Assembly: GCA_016784945.1 (NCBI GenBank)
Contig: JADHTP010000196.1
Span: 1 to 6,189, forward strand
DNA from: Deltaproteobacteria bacterium
GTDB lineage: Bacteria > Myxococcota_A > UBA9042 > DTJE01
Reading direction: 5' to 3'
Length of the DNA: 6,189 bases
Shown here: piece after piece, positions 1 through 6,060 of the stretch
Layout of the letters: the number at the start of each line of letters is the position of its first letter
Position numbering within the stretch: position 1 is the stretch's first letter
Notes under the pieces: generated by a model
Told to the model about the DNA's origin: nothing
Database searches by the model: none
The model's input: only the letters and a program-made list of their open reading frames with translations
Program-made: the position numbers and the translations under genes

Positions 1-1031
1 TCGACTGGCTCTACGGGCTGTTCTCCAATGATCTTGCCATCGATCTGGGCACGGCGACGACCCTTCTATACGTTCGCGGGAAGGGAATCGTCTCTTGCGA
101 ACCATCGGTGGTCGCGGTGTTCATGGACCCCCGCGGCGCCCGCCGGGTTCTGTCCGTGGGTCGTGAAGCCAAGGACATGCTCGGCCGCACGCCCGGGACC
201 ATCGATGCCATCCGTCCCATGAAGGACGGTGTCATCGCGGACTTCGAAGTCACCGAGGCCATGCTCCGGTACTTCATCACCCGGGCCCACAACCGGAGGA
301 CGCTGGTCAGGCCCCGCATCGTCATCTGCATCCCCCACGGCATCACCGAGGTGGAACGCCGGGCGGTCCGCGAGTCCGCCGAAAGCGCCGGTGCCCGCGA
401 GGTCTACCTGATGGAGGAGCCCATGGCCGCCGCCATCGGTGCCGGCCTTCCCATCACCGAGCCCGTGGGAAACATGATCGTGGACATCGGCGGCGGGACC
501 ACCGAGGTGGCCGTCATCTCGCTGTCCGGCGTGGTCTACAGCCGGTCCGTCAAGGTGGGCGGCGACAAGATGGACGACGCCATCAAGGAGCACCTGAAGC
601 GAAAGTACGGCATGCTCGTGGGGGATCGCAGCGCGGAGCAGGTAAAGATCGAACTGGGCAACGCCTATCCCCTCGACGAGGTGCTGACCCGGCAGGTGAA
701 GGGCCGGGACATCGCCCAGGGCGTTCCCAAGACGGCGACCGTGAACTCCGACGAAATCAGGGAGGCCCTGTTCGAGCCCCTGAACCAGATTGTCATGGCG
801 GTTCGCCAGGCCCTGGAAGGCACCCCACCCGAATTGTCCGCCGACATCGTGGACAAGGGAATCATGCTGGCCGGCGGCGGCGCGCTCCTGAAGAACATCG
901 ACGTGCTCATCCGGGAAGAGACCGGCCTGCCGGTCATGGTGGCCGAGGACCCGGTGGCCTCGGTGGTCCTGGGCGCCGGTCGGGTGCTGGACGACATCGG
1001 ACTCCTCAAGATCTCCACGGTCCGCTACTAG
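1..1031 (+). CDS. mreB: Rod-shape-determining actin homologue MreB (5' end just cut off)
   Basis: MreB is a cytoplasmic, membrane-associated actin-like ATPase whose short filaments guide the side-wall synthesis machinery. The frame is open from base 3 to the TAG at 1029-1031 and gives 342 residues. The first visible residues, DWLYGLFSNDLAIDLGTATT, match the usual MreB N-terminus, so probably only the Met and one or two codons lie outside the window. The GTG at 108 is an internal Val inside the conserved SEPSVVAV-like stretch (here CEPSVVAV) and is not the start. Visible motifs are phosphate-1 DLGTAT (42-59), the catalytic-region EEPMAAAIGAG, phosphate-2 DIGGGTTE (from 483) and the adenosine-site LAGGGALL (867-890). 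Length agrees with the family norm of about 345 residues, and no frameshift is seen. It heads the visible operon; whether the promoter lies directly upstream cannot be judged. Family assignment is essentially certain. Confidence 0.98.
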   Translation, partial: DWLYGLFSNDLAIDLGTATTLLYVRGKGIVSCEPSVVAVFMDPRGARRVLSVGREAKDMLGRTPGTIDAIRPMKDGVIADFEVTEAMLRYFITRAHNRRTLVRPRIVICIPHGITEVERRAVRESAESAGAREVYLMEEPMAAAIGAGLPITEPVGNMIVDIGGGTTEVAVISLSGVVYSRSVKVGGDKMDDAIKEHLKRKYGMLVGDRSAEQVKIELGNAYPLDEVLTRQVKGRDIAQGVPKTATVNSDEIREALFEPLNQIVMAVRQALEGTPPELSADIVDKGIMLAGGGALLKNIDVLIREETGLPVMVAEDPVASVVLGAGRVLDDIGLLKISTVRY

Positions 1032-1075
1032 TCCAAACCCTGTAAAATCAACCGCTATTGGGGTATCCTTGCGAC

Positions 1076-1099
1076 CCGCCGCGCTCCGGTGTGCGGTGG
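1076..1099 (+). terminator. Stem-loop between mreB and mreC (possible weak terminator or attenuator)
   Basis: CCGCCGCGC (1076-1084) pairs with GTGCGGTGG (1091-1099) to give nine base pairs, two of them G-U, around a 6-base loop. A pyrimidine-rich run with several T residues (1103-1111) follows but is not a clean T-tract. This could be partial termination after mreB, which would fit the common need for more MreB than MreC/MreD. It could also be an RNA-stability hairpin. The structure is seen directly; the function is inferred. Confidence 0.35.
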
Positions 1100-1108
1100 A
1101 CGTTCTCC

Positions 1109-1157
1109 TTTCGACGATCGGCGATCAACGATCGACGATCAACGGTGGCCGGTAGAC
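1109..1157 (+). repeat. Degenerate 7-base tandem repeat upstream of mreC
   Basis: Seven units in strict 7-base phase: one leading unit TTTCGAC, four of the form GATCRRC (GATCGGC, GATCAAC, GATCGAC, GATCAAC), then GGTGGCC and GGTAGAC. The last unit ends 4 bases before the mreC ATG. The four GATC units match 6061-6088 downstream of rodA at 25 of 28 positions, including a perfect 17-base stretch (1127-1143 and 6072-6088). The change from GATC-type to GGTAGAC-type units occurs in the same order in both arrays. It resembles in design the short tandemly repeated heptanucleotides known from cyanobacteria. The role is unknown. Confidence 0.8.
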
Positions 1158-1161
1158 GCCC

Positions 1162-2013
1162 ATGAAGGACTGGCTCTACAGACATCGGTTCGGCGTGAGC
1201 GTGGTGGTCCTCATGGTCCTGCCGCTCATGCTCATGTACCTCCACGGTCGACGGGGCCATGGCACCACCCTGGTGGAGCGCATGGCCATGTCCCTGGCCG
1301 GCGCTTCCCAGTCCGCCATCACGTCCCTGGTGGGCTGGAGCGGCGACCTCATCCAGAACTACCTCTACCTGGTGGACGTCCAGGAATCCAACCTGTCCCT
1401 GGCCCAAGAGAACGAACGGCTCCTGGGCGAAGCCCTGGCCGCGAAGCGACTGGCCATTGAAAACCAGAGCCTGCGCAAGCTGGTGGGCCTGAAGACGCAG
1501 TTGAAGAAGCTGAACAAGGTCCCGGCCCGGGTAGTGGGCCGTGAGCTGACGCCCTATTATCGGGTGAGCCGCATGTCCGTGGAGGCCGGCGAGGGTTTCG
1601 AGGCCAGAAAGGACATGGCCGTGGTGACCCACGAAGGCCTGGTGGGGCGGGTGGTCAAGGTGGCGGCGGGCTATGCCGACGTCATGATCCTTTCGGACAG
1701 CCGCAGCCGGGTGGCCTGTGAGGTGCTGGGACGGGGCGTCCTGGGCATGGTGCTGGGCAACGGCCTCCAGGAAGGTTTCCAGGTACGGCTCCAGGTGGCG
1801 GTCTCCGAGAAATTGCTGGAGGAGGGGGCCGTGGTCCAGACCTCGGGGCACGACCAGGTCTTCCCCCGGGGGATCGAGGTGGGCTACGTGGCCGAGCCCT
1901 GGAACGTCCGGCAGAAGGGGCCCTACAACGAATACGACGTGATCCTGGCCGTGAACCCCACCACCGTGGAACATGCCATGGTGGTCGAGGCCGCCAGACC
2001 GGACAGGGAGTGA
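1162..2013 (+). CDS. mreC: Rod-shape-determining protein MreC
   Basis: MreC is a bitopic inner-membrane protein whose periplasmic part binds the PBP2 pedestal and promotes activity of the RodA-PBP2 synthase. The 283 residues show a short cytoplasmic N-terminus, one membrane helix (about 10-28), a likely coiled coil rich in Leu, Glu, Gln and Asn (about 62-115), and the double beta-barrel MreC domain (about 120-277). Family signatures are VVTHEGLVGRVVKV (154-167), VMILSDSRSRVACEV (174-188), GVLGMVLGNG (192-201) and VVQTSGHDQVFPRGIEVGYV (224-243). The start is fixed: an in-frame TAG at 1153-1155 blocks any extension, and ATG 1162 is the first start codon after it. No good Shine-Dalgarno is present; the leader is the 7-base repeat. 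The C-terminus is short, without the long disordered tail of some homologues. mreD follows after 4 bases, so the two are almost certainly co-translated. Confidence 0.97.
   Translation: MKDWLYRHRFGVSVVVLMVLPLMLMYLHGRRGHGTTLVERMAMSLAGASQSAITSLVGWSGDLIQNYLYLVDVQESNLSLAQENERLLGEALAAKRLAIENQSLRKLVGLKTQLKKLNKVPARVVGRELTPYYRVSRMSVEAGEGFEARKDMAVVTHEGLVGRVVKVAAGYADVMILSDSRSRVACEVLGRGVLGMVLGNGLQEGFQVRLQVAVSEKLLEEGAVVQTSGHDQVFPRGIEVGYVAEPWNVRQKGPYNEYDVILAVNPTTVEHAMVVEAARPDRE
2005..2010 (+). promoter_or_regulatory. Shine-Dalgarno that decides the mreD start
   Basis: AGGGAG lies inside the last codons of mreC, 7 bases before TTG 2018. It is a much better ribosome site than anything in front of other candidate starts in the same frame, and it supports translational coupling of mreC and mreD. 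Confidence 0.7.
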
Positions 2014-2017
2014 GTCG

Positions 2018-2536
2018 TTGAGGTACTTCATCCTGATTCTGTCGGTGTTCCTGATTTTCGCCGTGGAGACGCCCATTCTCACGGTGGCCGGGATGAACGC
2101 CTATTCCGTGAACGTGGCTCTTCTGGCCGTGATCTACCTAGCCGCGACCTCGCCGCCCTTCGGCGGCTTCGTGACCGCCGTCATCGTGGGATTCGTGGCG
2201 GACTCCTTTACCCCGGGGGGCATCCTCGGGATGAACATGGAAATCATGGCCATCCTCTTCCTGGTGACCCGGGGCCTGGCCGAACGCTTCCAGGTGCTGC
2301 GCCCCCTGCCCCTGGTGGGGGTCGCCATGGTGTGTTCGGCCGTGGAGATACTGCTGGTGTTCCTTTTCTCCATCCTCTTCGACCGGAACCTGACCCAGTA
2401 CTCGTCGGTCTTTGTCGGGGCCCTTCCGCAGGCCCTGAGCACCGCCCTGGCGGGCCTCCTGTTCATACCCCTCTTTCGCTGGATAGACGGGAAGATCCGG
2501 GGACGGCGGTACACTGGTTCGTTGCTGAGGCTCTAG
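2018..2536 (+). CDS. mreD: Rod-shape-determining membrane protein MreD (TTG start)
   Basis: MreD is a small multispanning inner-membrane protein of the elongasome. Its exact activity is unresolved, and it acts with MreC in controlling PBP2-RodA. The predicted product has 172 residues, close to the usual 160-175, with about five or six hydrophobic segments (roughly 3-24, 32-43, 49-61, 70-84, 98-121 and 131-152). The signature GFVADSFTPGGILGMN (58-73) is typical of MreD in many diderm groups. TTG 2018 is chosen because AGGGAG sits 7 bases upstream, it lies 4 bases after the mreC stop, and the protein then begins directly with its first membrane helix. A longer frame from 1973 would overlap mreC by 41 bases and add a non-MreD-like N-terminus. 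The C-terminus is basic (GKIRGRRYTGSLLRL), as expected for a cytoplasmic tail. Confidence 0.94.
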   Translation: MRYFILILSVFLIFAVETPILTVAGMNAYSVNVALLAVIYLAATSPPFGGFVTAVIVGFVADSFTPGGILGMNMEIMAILFLVTRGLAERFQVLRPLPLVGVAMVCSAVEILLVFLFSILFDRNLTQYSSVFVGALPQALSTALAGLLFIPLFRWIDGKIRGRRYTGSLLRL

Positions 2537-2537
2537 A

Positions 2538-2574
2538 CCGGGGTATTCATGAGTGGAACGAATGAATATCCGGG
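2538..2574 (+). repeat. Imperfect stem-loop right after mreD (possible extragenic repeat unit)
   Basis: TATTCAT (2544-2550) pairs perfectly with ATGAATA (2562-2568) across an 11-base loop. The stem continues through a G-T wobble, two G-C pairs, one mismatch and two C-G pairs (2538-2543 with 2569-2574). It begins two bases after the mreD stop. No T-run follows, so it is a poor intrinsic terminator. The form (AT-rich inner stem, CCGGGG ends) is like that of dispersed extragenic palindromes. A processing or mRNA-stability role is equally possible. Confidence 0.5.
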
Positions 2575-2576
2575 GC

Positions 2577-2647
2577 TGCGGCCGCAACGCGGACGCGCAA
2601 GGGGGGTGGTGTCCCGGCCTGCGCAGCTCTGCGAAGCAGGGTGCGGG
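2577..2647 (+). other. Structured non-coding spacer, middle part
   Basis: This stretch holds a perfect 10-base palindrome TGCGGCCGCA (2577-2586). It also holds a smaller stem-loop in which CCTGC (2618-2622) can pair with GCAGG (2636-2640), with a nested CGCA/TGCG pair. The open frames crossing it are short, rich in Arg, Gly and Ala, and overlap each other in different phases, so I do not call a gene here. Confidence 0.4.
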
Positions 2648-2670
2648 AGGGGGGCGAGCCGTGCCCCCCT
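2648..2670 (+). terminator. Perfect 8-bp GC stem-loop between mreD and mrdA
   Basis: AGGGGGGC (2648-2655) and GCCCCCCT (2663-2670) form a perfect 8-bp stem with a 7-base loop. It is very stable for its size. The bases after it (GGTCAGTGTG) are not T-rich, so Rho-independent termination is unlikely. A pause, an attenuation device or a 3' RNA-stability hairpin is more plausible. It splits the operon into mreBCD and mrdA-rodA parts. The structure is certain; the function is inferred. Confidence 0.4.
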
Positions 2671-2739
2671 GGTCAGTGTGTCCGGAAACAAAAGAAGGCA
2701 ATGGTGTCGTTCTTTCATGGATGAAGCAGGCCTAAACCG

Positions 2740-4743
2740 ATGATCGGTCTCAAGGGCGAACTCATCGAGTACCGCACCCACTTCCGCTGGGCGCTCATCG
2801 TGGTGGGCGTGGCGTTTTTCATCCTGCTGGCCCGGTTCTTCCAACTCCAGGTGGTGCAGGGCGGTCGCTTCGATGCCCTGGCCACGGTGTCCCACGTGGT
2901 GAAGATCCGCATGGCGCCCACCCGGGGCGTGATCCGGGACCGCAACGGCGAAGTCCTGGCTACGGACGTGGGGGTGGCGGACCTGATGGTGGTGCCCCGG
3001 TACGTGAAGGAACCGGGGCCCGAGGTCGCGCGACTGGTGGACCTGGGCATCCTGTCATCCGAGGACGGCACCGCCCTGCTCGAAAAGATGGAAAAGGCGC
3101 AAAAGAGCCGGCGAGGCTTCCATCGCGTACTCGCCCGGTCCAACCTCGTGGGGGACCGGTGTCCCTTCGACATGACCCGGATGACCTTCGATCCGAGCCG
3201 GGGCAAGCTGGTGTGCACGAAGTGCGGCAACGCCTGGGCCGACCAGCGGGCCGTGGTCCAGTCCCACCTCCACGAGCTCCCCGGCTTTTCGTTGCGTTCC
3301 CGTACGGTCCGTCACTACCCGGCCCGGGAATTCACGGCCCACGTAGTGGGCTTCGTGAACGAGGTGACCGGCGAGGAGGTCCGGGAGTCCGACGGGCGAC
3401 TGCGATCGGGCGAGACCATCGGCCGATCCGGCATTGAAAGGTCCCTGGACCGTCATCTTCGTGGTACGCCGGGCCTGGACGTGTTCGTTCGCAGCGCGGC
3501 GGGCAAACGGATTCCCCCGACGGAGCTGCCTGCACCGTTCAACGAACTGAAGTCGTCCTCACCTGTCGGCGGAAGCGACGTCAGGCTGACCATCGACATG
3601 GCCATCCAGAAGGCCGCGCGCGACGCCATGAAGAGGCACCGATCCGGGGCCGTTGTGGTGATGGACGTCCATTCGGGTCAGGTCCTCGCCATGTACAGCC
3701 AGCCATCCTTCGACCCCGAGCCCTCGGTGATCCGGCCCGCCGAAGAAGAGCGGATCCGACCGAATCCCATCCTGTCACCCAGGATGAACAAGGCCGTGAC
3801 CGCCTATCCGCCGGGCTCGGTCTTCAAGATGGTCACGGCCATTGCCGCTCTCATGGAAGGCGTGATCGAGCCGGACACCAAGCAGGAGTGTCCCGGGTAC
3901 TACGTCTACAAGCGTCGCAAGTTCCGCTGTCATGAGCGCCGTGGTCACGACGAACTGTCCCTGGTCCCGGCCCTGGCGGCTTCCTGTGACGTCTTCTTCT
4001 ATATCGCCGCCGAGGCCCTGGGCATGGACAAGCTGGCCCTGTACGGCCTGGATTGGTTCGGCATCGGCGCAAGGACCGGCGTGGAGGTCCCCGAAAGCAA
4101 GGGCCTCATGCCAACCGAGGGCTGGTACCACGAGCGCAAGCGGGGCTTCCAGCCGGGATTCACTCTCAACACGTCCGTGGGTCAGGGCGACATGCGCGCC
4201 ACGCCCCTGGCCATTGCCCGGGCCTACGGCGCCCTGGTCAACGGGGGCCGGCTGCTCAAACCCCAGGTGGTGCTGGCCCTCGAGGAAGGGAACACGGACC
4301 ATGAGATAGCCAAGACGCCCCAGGTCATCCGTCGCCTGGACCTGGACGAAACCCACGTGGAACTGATCAGGCGCGGGCTCCATGCCGCGGTGAACACCGA
4401 AGAAGGGACGGCCTGGGACGTGCGCATCGGTGAACTTCCCTTTGCGGGAAAGACAGGCACGGCCCAGGCCCCGGAAGTACGGAAGGGCGCCGATGAGGAC
4501 GTGGCGGCGTGGCTCAAGCAGGATCATGCCTGGTTCGTGGCCTATGCCCCGTCGAAGCGGCCCCAGGTGGTGGTGATCGCCCTGGTGGAACACGGCGGCT
4601 TCGGTGGCAAGGTGGCTGCTCCCGTGGTCCGGAAGGTGCTGGAGGCCTACTATGCCGAGCACGCGGACCGGTTCGCCGACCTGTGGGAGGGCTACGACCA
4701 CGGCCCCATCCTGGAAATCATCAACGACGACGGAGTGGACTGA
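2740..4743 (+). CDS. mrdA: Penicillin-binding protein 2 (peptidoglycan D,D-transpeptidase MrdA) with an inserted Cys-rich knuckle
   Basis: PBP2 is the class B transpeptidase that cross-links glycan made by RodA during side-wall growth. It is anchored in the inner membrane with its catalytic part in the periplasm. The 667 residues show a membrane anchor (about 17-36), a pedestal (about 45-270) with RGVIRDRNGEVLA and the GRSGIERSLDRHLRG stretch, and a transpeptidase domain (about 280-640). Active-site motifs are SVFK (nucleophile Ser360, Lys363), SCD (415-417; SxD instead of SxN is normal for MrdA) and KTGT (571-574). C384, C397, H403 and C416 match in spacing a zinc site reported for Acinetobacter PBP2. 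Unusual is residues 137-166, inserted between LARSNL and the usual helix before HELPG: C141-P-F-D and, 18 residues on, C159-T-K-C162-G, like a degenerate zinc ribbon. The start ATG 2740 is forced by an in-frame TGA at 2722-2724; the ribosome site is weak. rodA begins 6 bases later. Confidence 0.97.
   Translation: MIGLKGELIEYRTHFRWALIVVGVAFFILLARFFQLQVVQGGRFDALATVSHVVKIRMAPTRGVIRDRNGEVLATDVGVADLMVVPRYVKEPGPEVARLVDLGILSSEDGTALLEKMEKAQKSRRGFHRVLARSNLVGDRCPFDMTRMTFDPSRGKLVCTKCGNAWADQRAVVQSHLHELPGFSLRSRTVRHYPAREFTAHVVGFVNEVTGEEVRESDGRLRSGETIGRSGIERSLDRHLRGTPGLDVFVRSAAGKRIPPTELPAPFNELKSSSPVGGSDVRLTIDMAIQKAARDAMKRHRSGAVVVMDVHSGQVLAMYSQPSFDPEPSVIRPAEEERIRPNPILSPRMNKAVTAYPPGSVFKMVTAIAALMEGVIEPDTKQECPGYYVYKRRKFRCHERRGHDELSLVPALAASCDVFFYIAAEALGMDKLALYGLDWFGIGARTGVEVPESKGLMPTEGWYHERKRGFQPGFTLNTSVGQGDMRATPLAIARAYGALVNGGRLLKPQVVLALEEGNTDHEIAKTPQVIRRLDLDETHVELIRRGLHAAVNTEEGTAWDVRIGELPFAGKTGTAQAPEVRKGADEDVAAWLKQDHAWFVAYAPSKRPQVVVIALVEHGGFGGKVAAPVVRKVLEAYYAEHADRFADLWEGYDHGPILEIINDDGVD
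4732..4735 (+). promoter_or_regulatory. Probable Shine-Dalgarno for rodA within the mrdA end
   Basis: GGAG lies 14 bases before ATG 4750 and 17 before ATG 4753. The spacing is long, but it is the only purine-rich candidate, and it favours the first of the two adjacent ATG codons. Its place inside mrdA fits translational coupling. Confidence 0.4.
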
Positions 4744-4749
4744 CAGACC

Positions 4750-5868
4750 ATGATGAGTTCGGGGACAAAACGCATCCAACCCGCCGTGTGGATGGCCATG
4801 GTCACCCTGCTGGCCATCGTCCTGGTGGGTCTTCTGAACCTGAGGAACGCGGCCAGTTATGCATCGGAAACCTTCCACCAGACCCAGGTCCTGTGGGTGG
4901 TGATCGGACTCCTGCTGGCCATGGCGGTGTCGGTCATCGACCTGCGGTTCTTCGAGCGCCTGTCCCCGGTGTTCTACTGGGGGGCGGTGATATTCCTGCT
5001 GCTGGTGCTTTTTTTCGGCCGCGAGTCCCACCACGCCCGCCGGTGGTTCGACCTCGGCGACATCGCGTTCCAGCCTTCGGAATTCGCCAAGCCCGCCCTG
5101 GTCCTGTTCCTGGCAAGGTATTTCCACGGCGAGCGAAGTCCGGAACGTTACACCCTGCGAACCCTGCTCAAGCCCATGGGATACGTGGCCATCCCCGCGG
5201 TGCTCATCCTGCTGGAGCCGGACCTGGGGACCACGCTGGTTCTCATCGCCGTGGGCTTTTCGATCATGTTCTTCGAGGGCGTGCGTCTGCGGTCCTTCAT
5301 CAAGCTCATGGGCATCATTGCCCTGGTGGTCCCCATGGCCTGGCATTTCAACATCATCAAGCCCTATCAGAAGGAGCGGGTCCGGGTCTGGATGGACATG
5401 GCCACCTCCGAACCGCAGGCCAGGAAGAAGCTGGACAAGGGGATGCAACCGGAGCAGGCCCTGTGGGCCGTGGGCAGCGGCCGGATCACCGGCAAGGGGA
5501 GCATGCAGGGGGTCCAGTCCCGCCTCAAGTACCTGCCCGAGATGCACACGGACTTCATCATCGCGACCTACGCCGAGGAAAGGGGATTCGTGGGGTGCGT
5601 AGCCCTGCTGCTGCTGTACCTGGGCCTGATCGTGTCCCTGCTCATGGTGGCGGTACAGGCCAAGGAGCGTTTCGCCGTCCTTGTTTCGGTGGGCGCCGTG
5701 GCCATCATCCTGTGGCAGGTGGTGTTCAACATGGGCATGGTGCTGGGATTGCTGCCCGTGGTGGGCCTGACGCTGCCCTTCATGTCCTATGGGGGCTCCG
5801 CCACCATTTCCGCTATGTTTGCCGTGGGCCTCGCCCTCAATGCGGGCATCCACAAGGGCCAGGTCTAA
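4750..5868 (+). CDS. rodA: Peptidoglycan glycosyltransferase RodA
   Basis: RodA is the SEDS-family, multispanning inner-membrane polymerase that links lipid II into glycan strands and works as a pair with PBP2. The 372 residues fit the family, with about ten hydrophobic helices. Conserved landmarks are ARRWFDLG (96-103), QPSEFAKPALVLFLARYF (108-125), EPDLGTTLVL (156-165), LPEMHTDFI (262-270) with Asp268 as the expected essential acidic residue of the large periplasmic loop, the following EERGFVG (276-282), and LPFMSYGGSA (342-351) near the end. The stretch before the active loop differs from the common form: residues 216-250 read DMATSEPQARKK…GMQPEQALWAVGSGRITGKG in place of the usual D-P-x-x-D-P-x-G-x-G-Y-Q-x-x-Q-S-x-x-A-I-G-S-G-G. 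Two Met codons stand at the start (4750, 4753); the first is nearer the weak GGAG. MrdA-RodA adjacency separates it from FtsW, which it otherwise resembles. Confidence 0.97.
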   Translation: MMSSGTKRIQPAVWMAMVTLLAIVLVGLLNLRNAASYASETFHQTQVLWVVIGLLLAMAVSVIDLRFFERLSPVFYWGAVIFLLLVLFFGRESHHARRWFDLGDIAFQPSEFAKPALVLFLARYFHGERSPERYTLRTLLKPMGYVAIPAVLILLEPDLGTTLVLIAVGFSIMFFEGVRLRSFIKLMGIIALVVPMAWHFNIIKPYQKERVRVWMDMATSEPQARKKLDKGMQPEQALWAVGSGRITGKGSMQGVQSRLKYLPEMHTDFIIATYAEERGFVGCVALLLLYLGLIVSLLMVAVQAKERFAVLVSVGAVAIILWQVVFNMGMVLGLLPVVGLTLPFMSYGGSATISAMFAVGLALNAGIHKGQV

Positions 5869-5869
5869 C

Positions 5870-6047
5870 GGCCGGAGATTCAGGGCCTCCTTGTCTTGAC
5901 CGGCGGGCTGGCCGGCTTGCTTGATCCGTCTTGACATCTGCGCTGCTCACGGTAGCGCTGCTATCGCTGCGCTGCTTGATGCCAATCCGGGCCAACCCGC
6001 TCGGCCATCCACTCGGTCCCGACCGCGTCGGACCTGAATCTCCGGCC
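5870..6047. repeat. 178-base non-coding element bounded by perfect 15-base inverted repeats
   Basis: GGCCGGAGATTCAGG (5870-5884) is the exact reverse complement of CCTGAATCTCCGGCC (6033-6047). The element begins 2 bases after the rodA stop. Inside are a duplicated GTCTTGAC (5893-5900, 5928-5935), three copies of GCGCTGCT (5940, 5955, 5969), and stem-loops at 5900-5915 (CCGGC/GCCGG), 5950-5966 and 6019-6031 (CCGAC/GTCGG). No convincing coding frame is present. It could be a small non-autonomous mobile element (MITE-like), although I see no clear target duplication at its ends. It could also be a folded transcript 3' end. The repeats are certain; the nature is inferred. Confidence 0.6.
5950..5966 (+). 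terminator. Stem-loop downstream of rodA
   Basis: CGGTAGC (5950-5956) pairs with GCTATCG (5960-5966), seven base pairs including one G-T, around the 3-base loop GCT. No T-tract follows, so a classical intrinsic terminator is not shown. It is one of several hairpins that may end or protect the operon transcript. Confidence 0.3.
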
Positions 6048-6060
6048 AGTCTTCAAATAC

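Noticed and set aside
1048..2082. A 344-codon minus-strand frame opposite mreC
   Set aside because: Same antisense effect: His- and Gln-rich, low-complexity, no motif, and fully covered by a certain gene on the plus strand.
2522..2549. TTGCTG and TATTCA with a 16-base gap as a promoter for mrdA
   Set aside because: Both hexamers are poor matches, and the second lies in the stem of a hairpin. Support is too weak to call it.
2549..2743. Small plus-strand frame (64 codons) whose TGA overlaps the mrdA ATG in an ATGA arrangement
   Set aside because: The ATGA overlap is attractive for coupling, but the frame has no ribosome site, starts inside a stem-loop, has an Arg/Gly/Ala-rich composition and competes with another frame of equal quality. 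It is more likely chance in GC-rich DNA. Ribosome profiling would decide.
4509..5924. A 471-codon plus-strand frame overlapping the mrdA end and rodA
   Set aside because: It is a shifted frame of mrdA and rodA, rich in Gly, Pro, Arg and His, while the other frame encodes unmistakable conserved motifs.
3775..5937. A 720-codon open frame on the minus strand opposite mrdA and rodA
   Set aside because: It is antisense to two clear genes and its product is rich in His, Gln, Gly and Asp with no recognisable domain. This is what the G/C-ending codons of the real genes give on the other strand.
5931..5959. Perfect TTGACA -35-like hexamer after rodA
   Set aside because: No TATAAT-like hexamer stands 16-18 bases downstream; the sequence there is AGCGCT-like. 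It also lies inside the inverted-repeat element, with no plus-strand gene following it.
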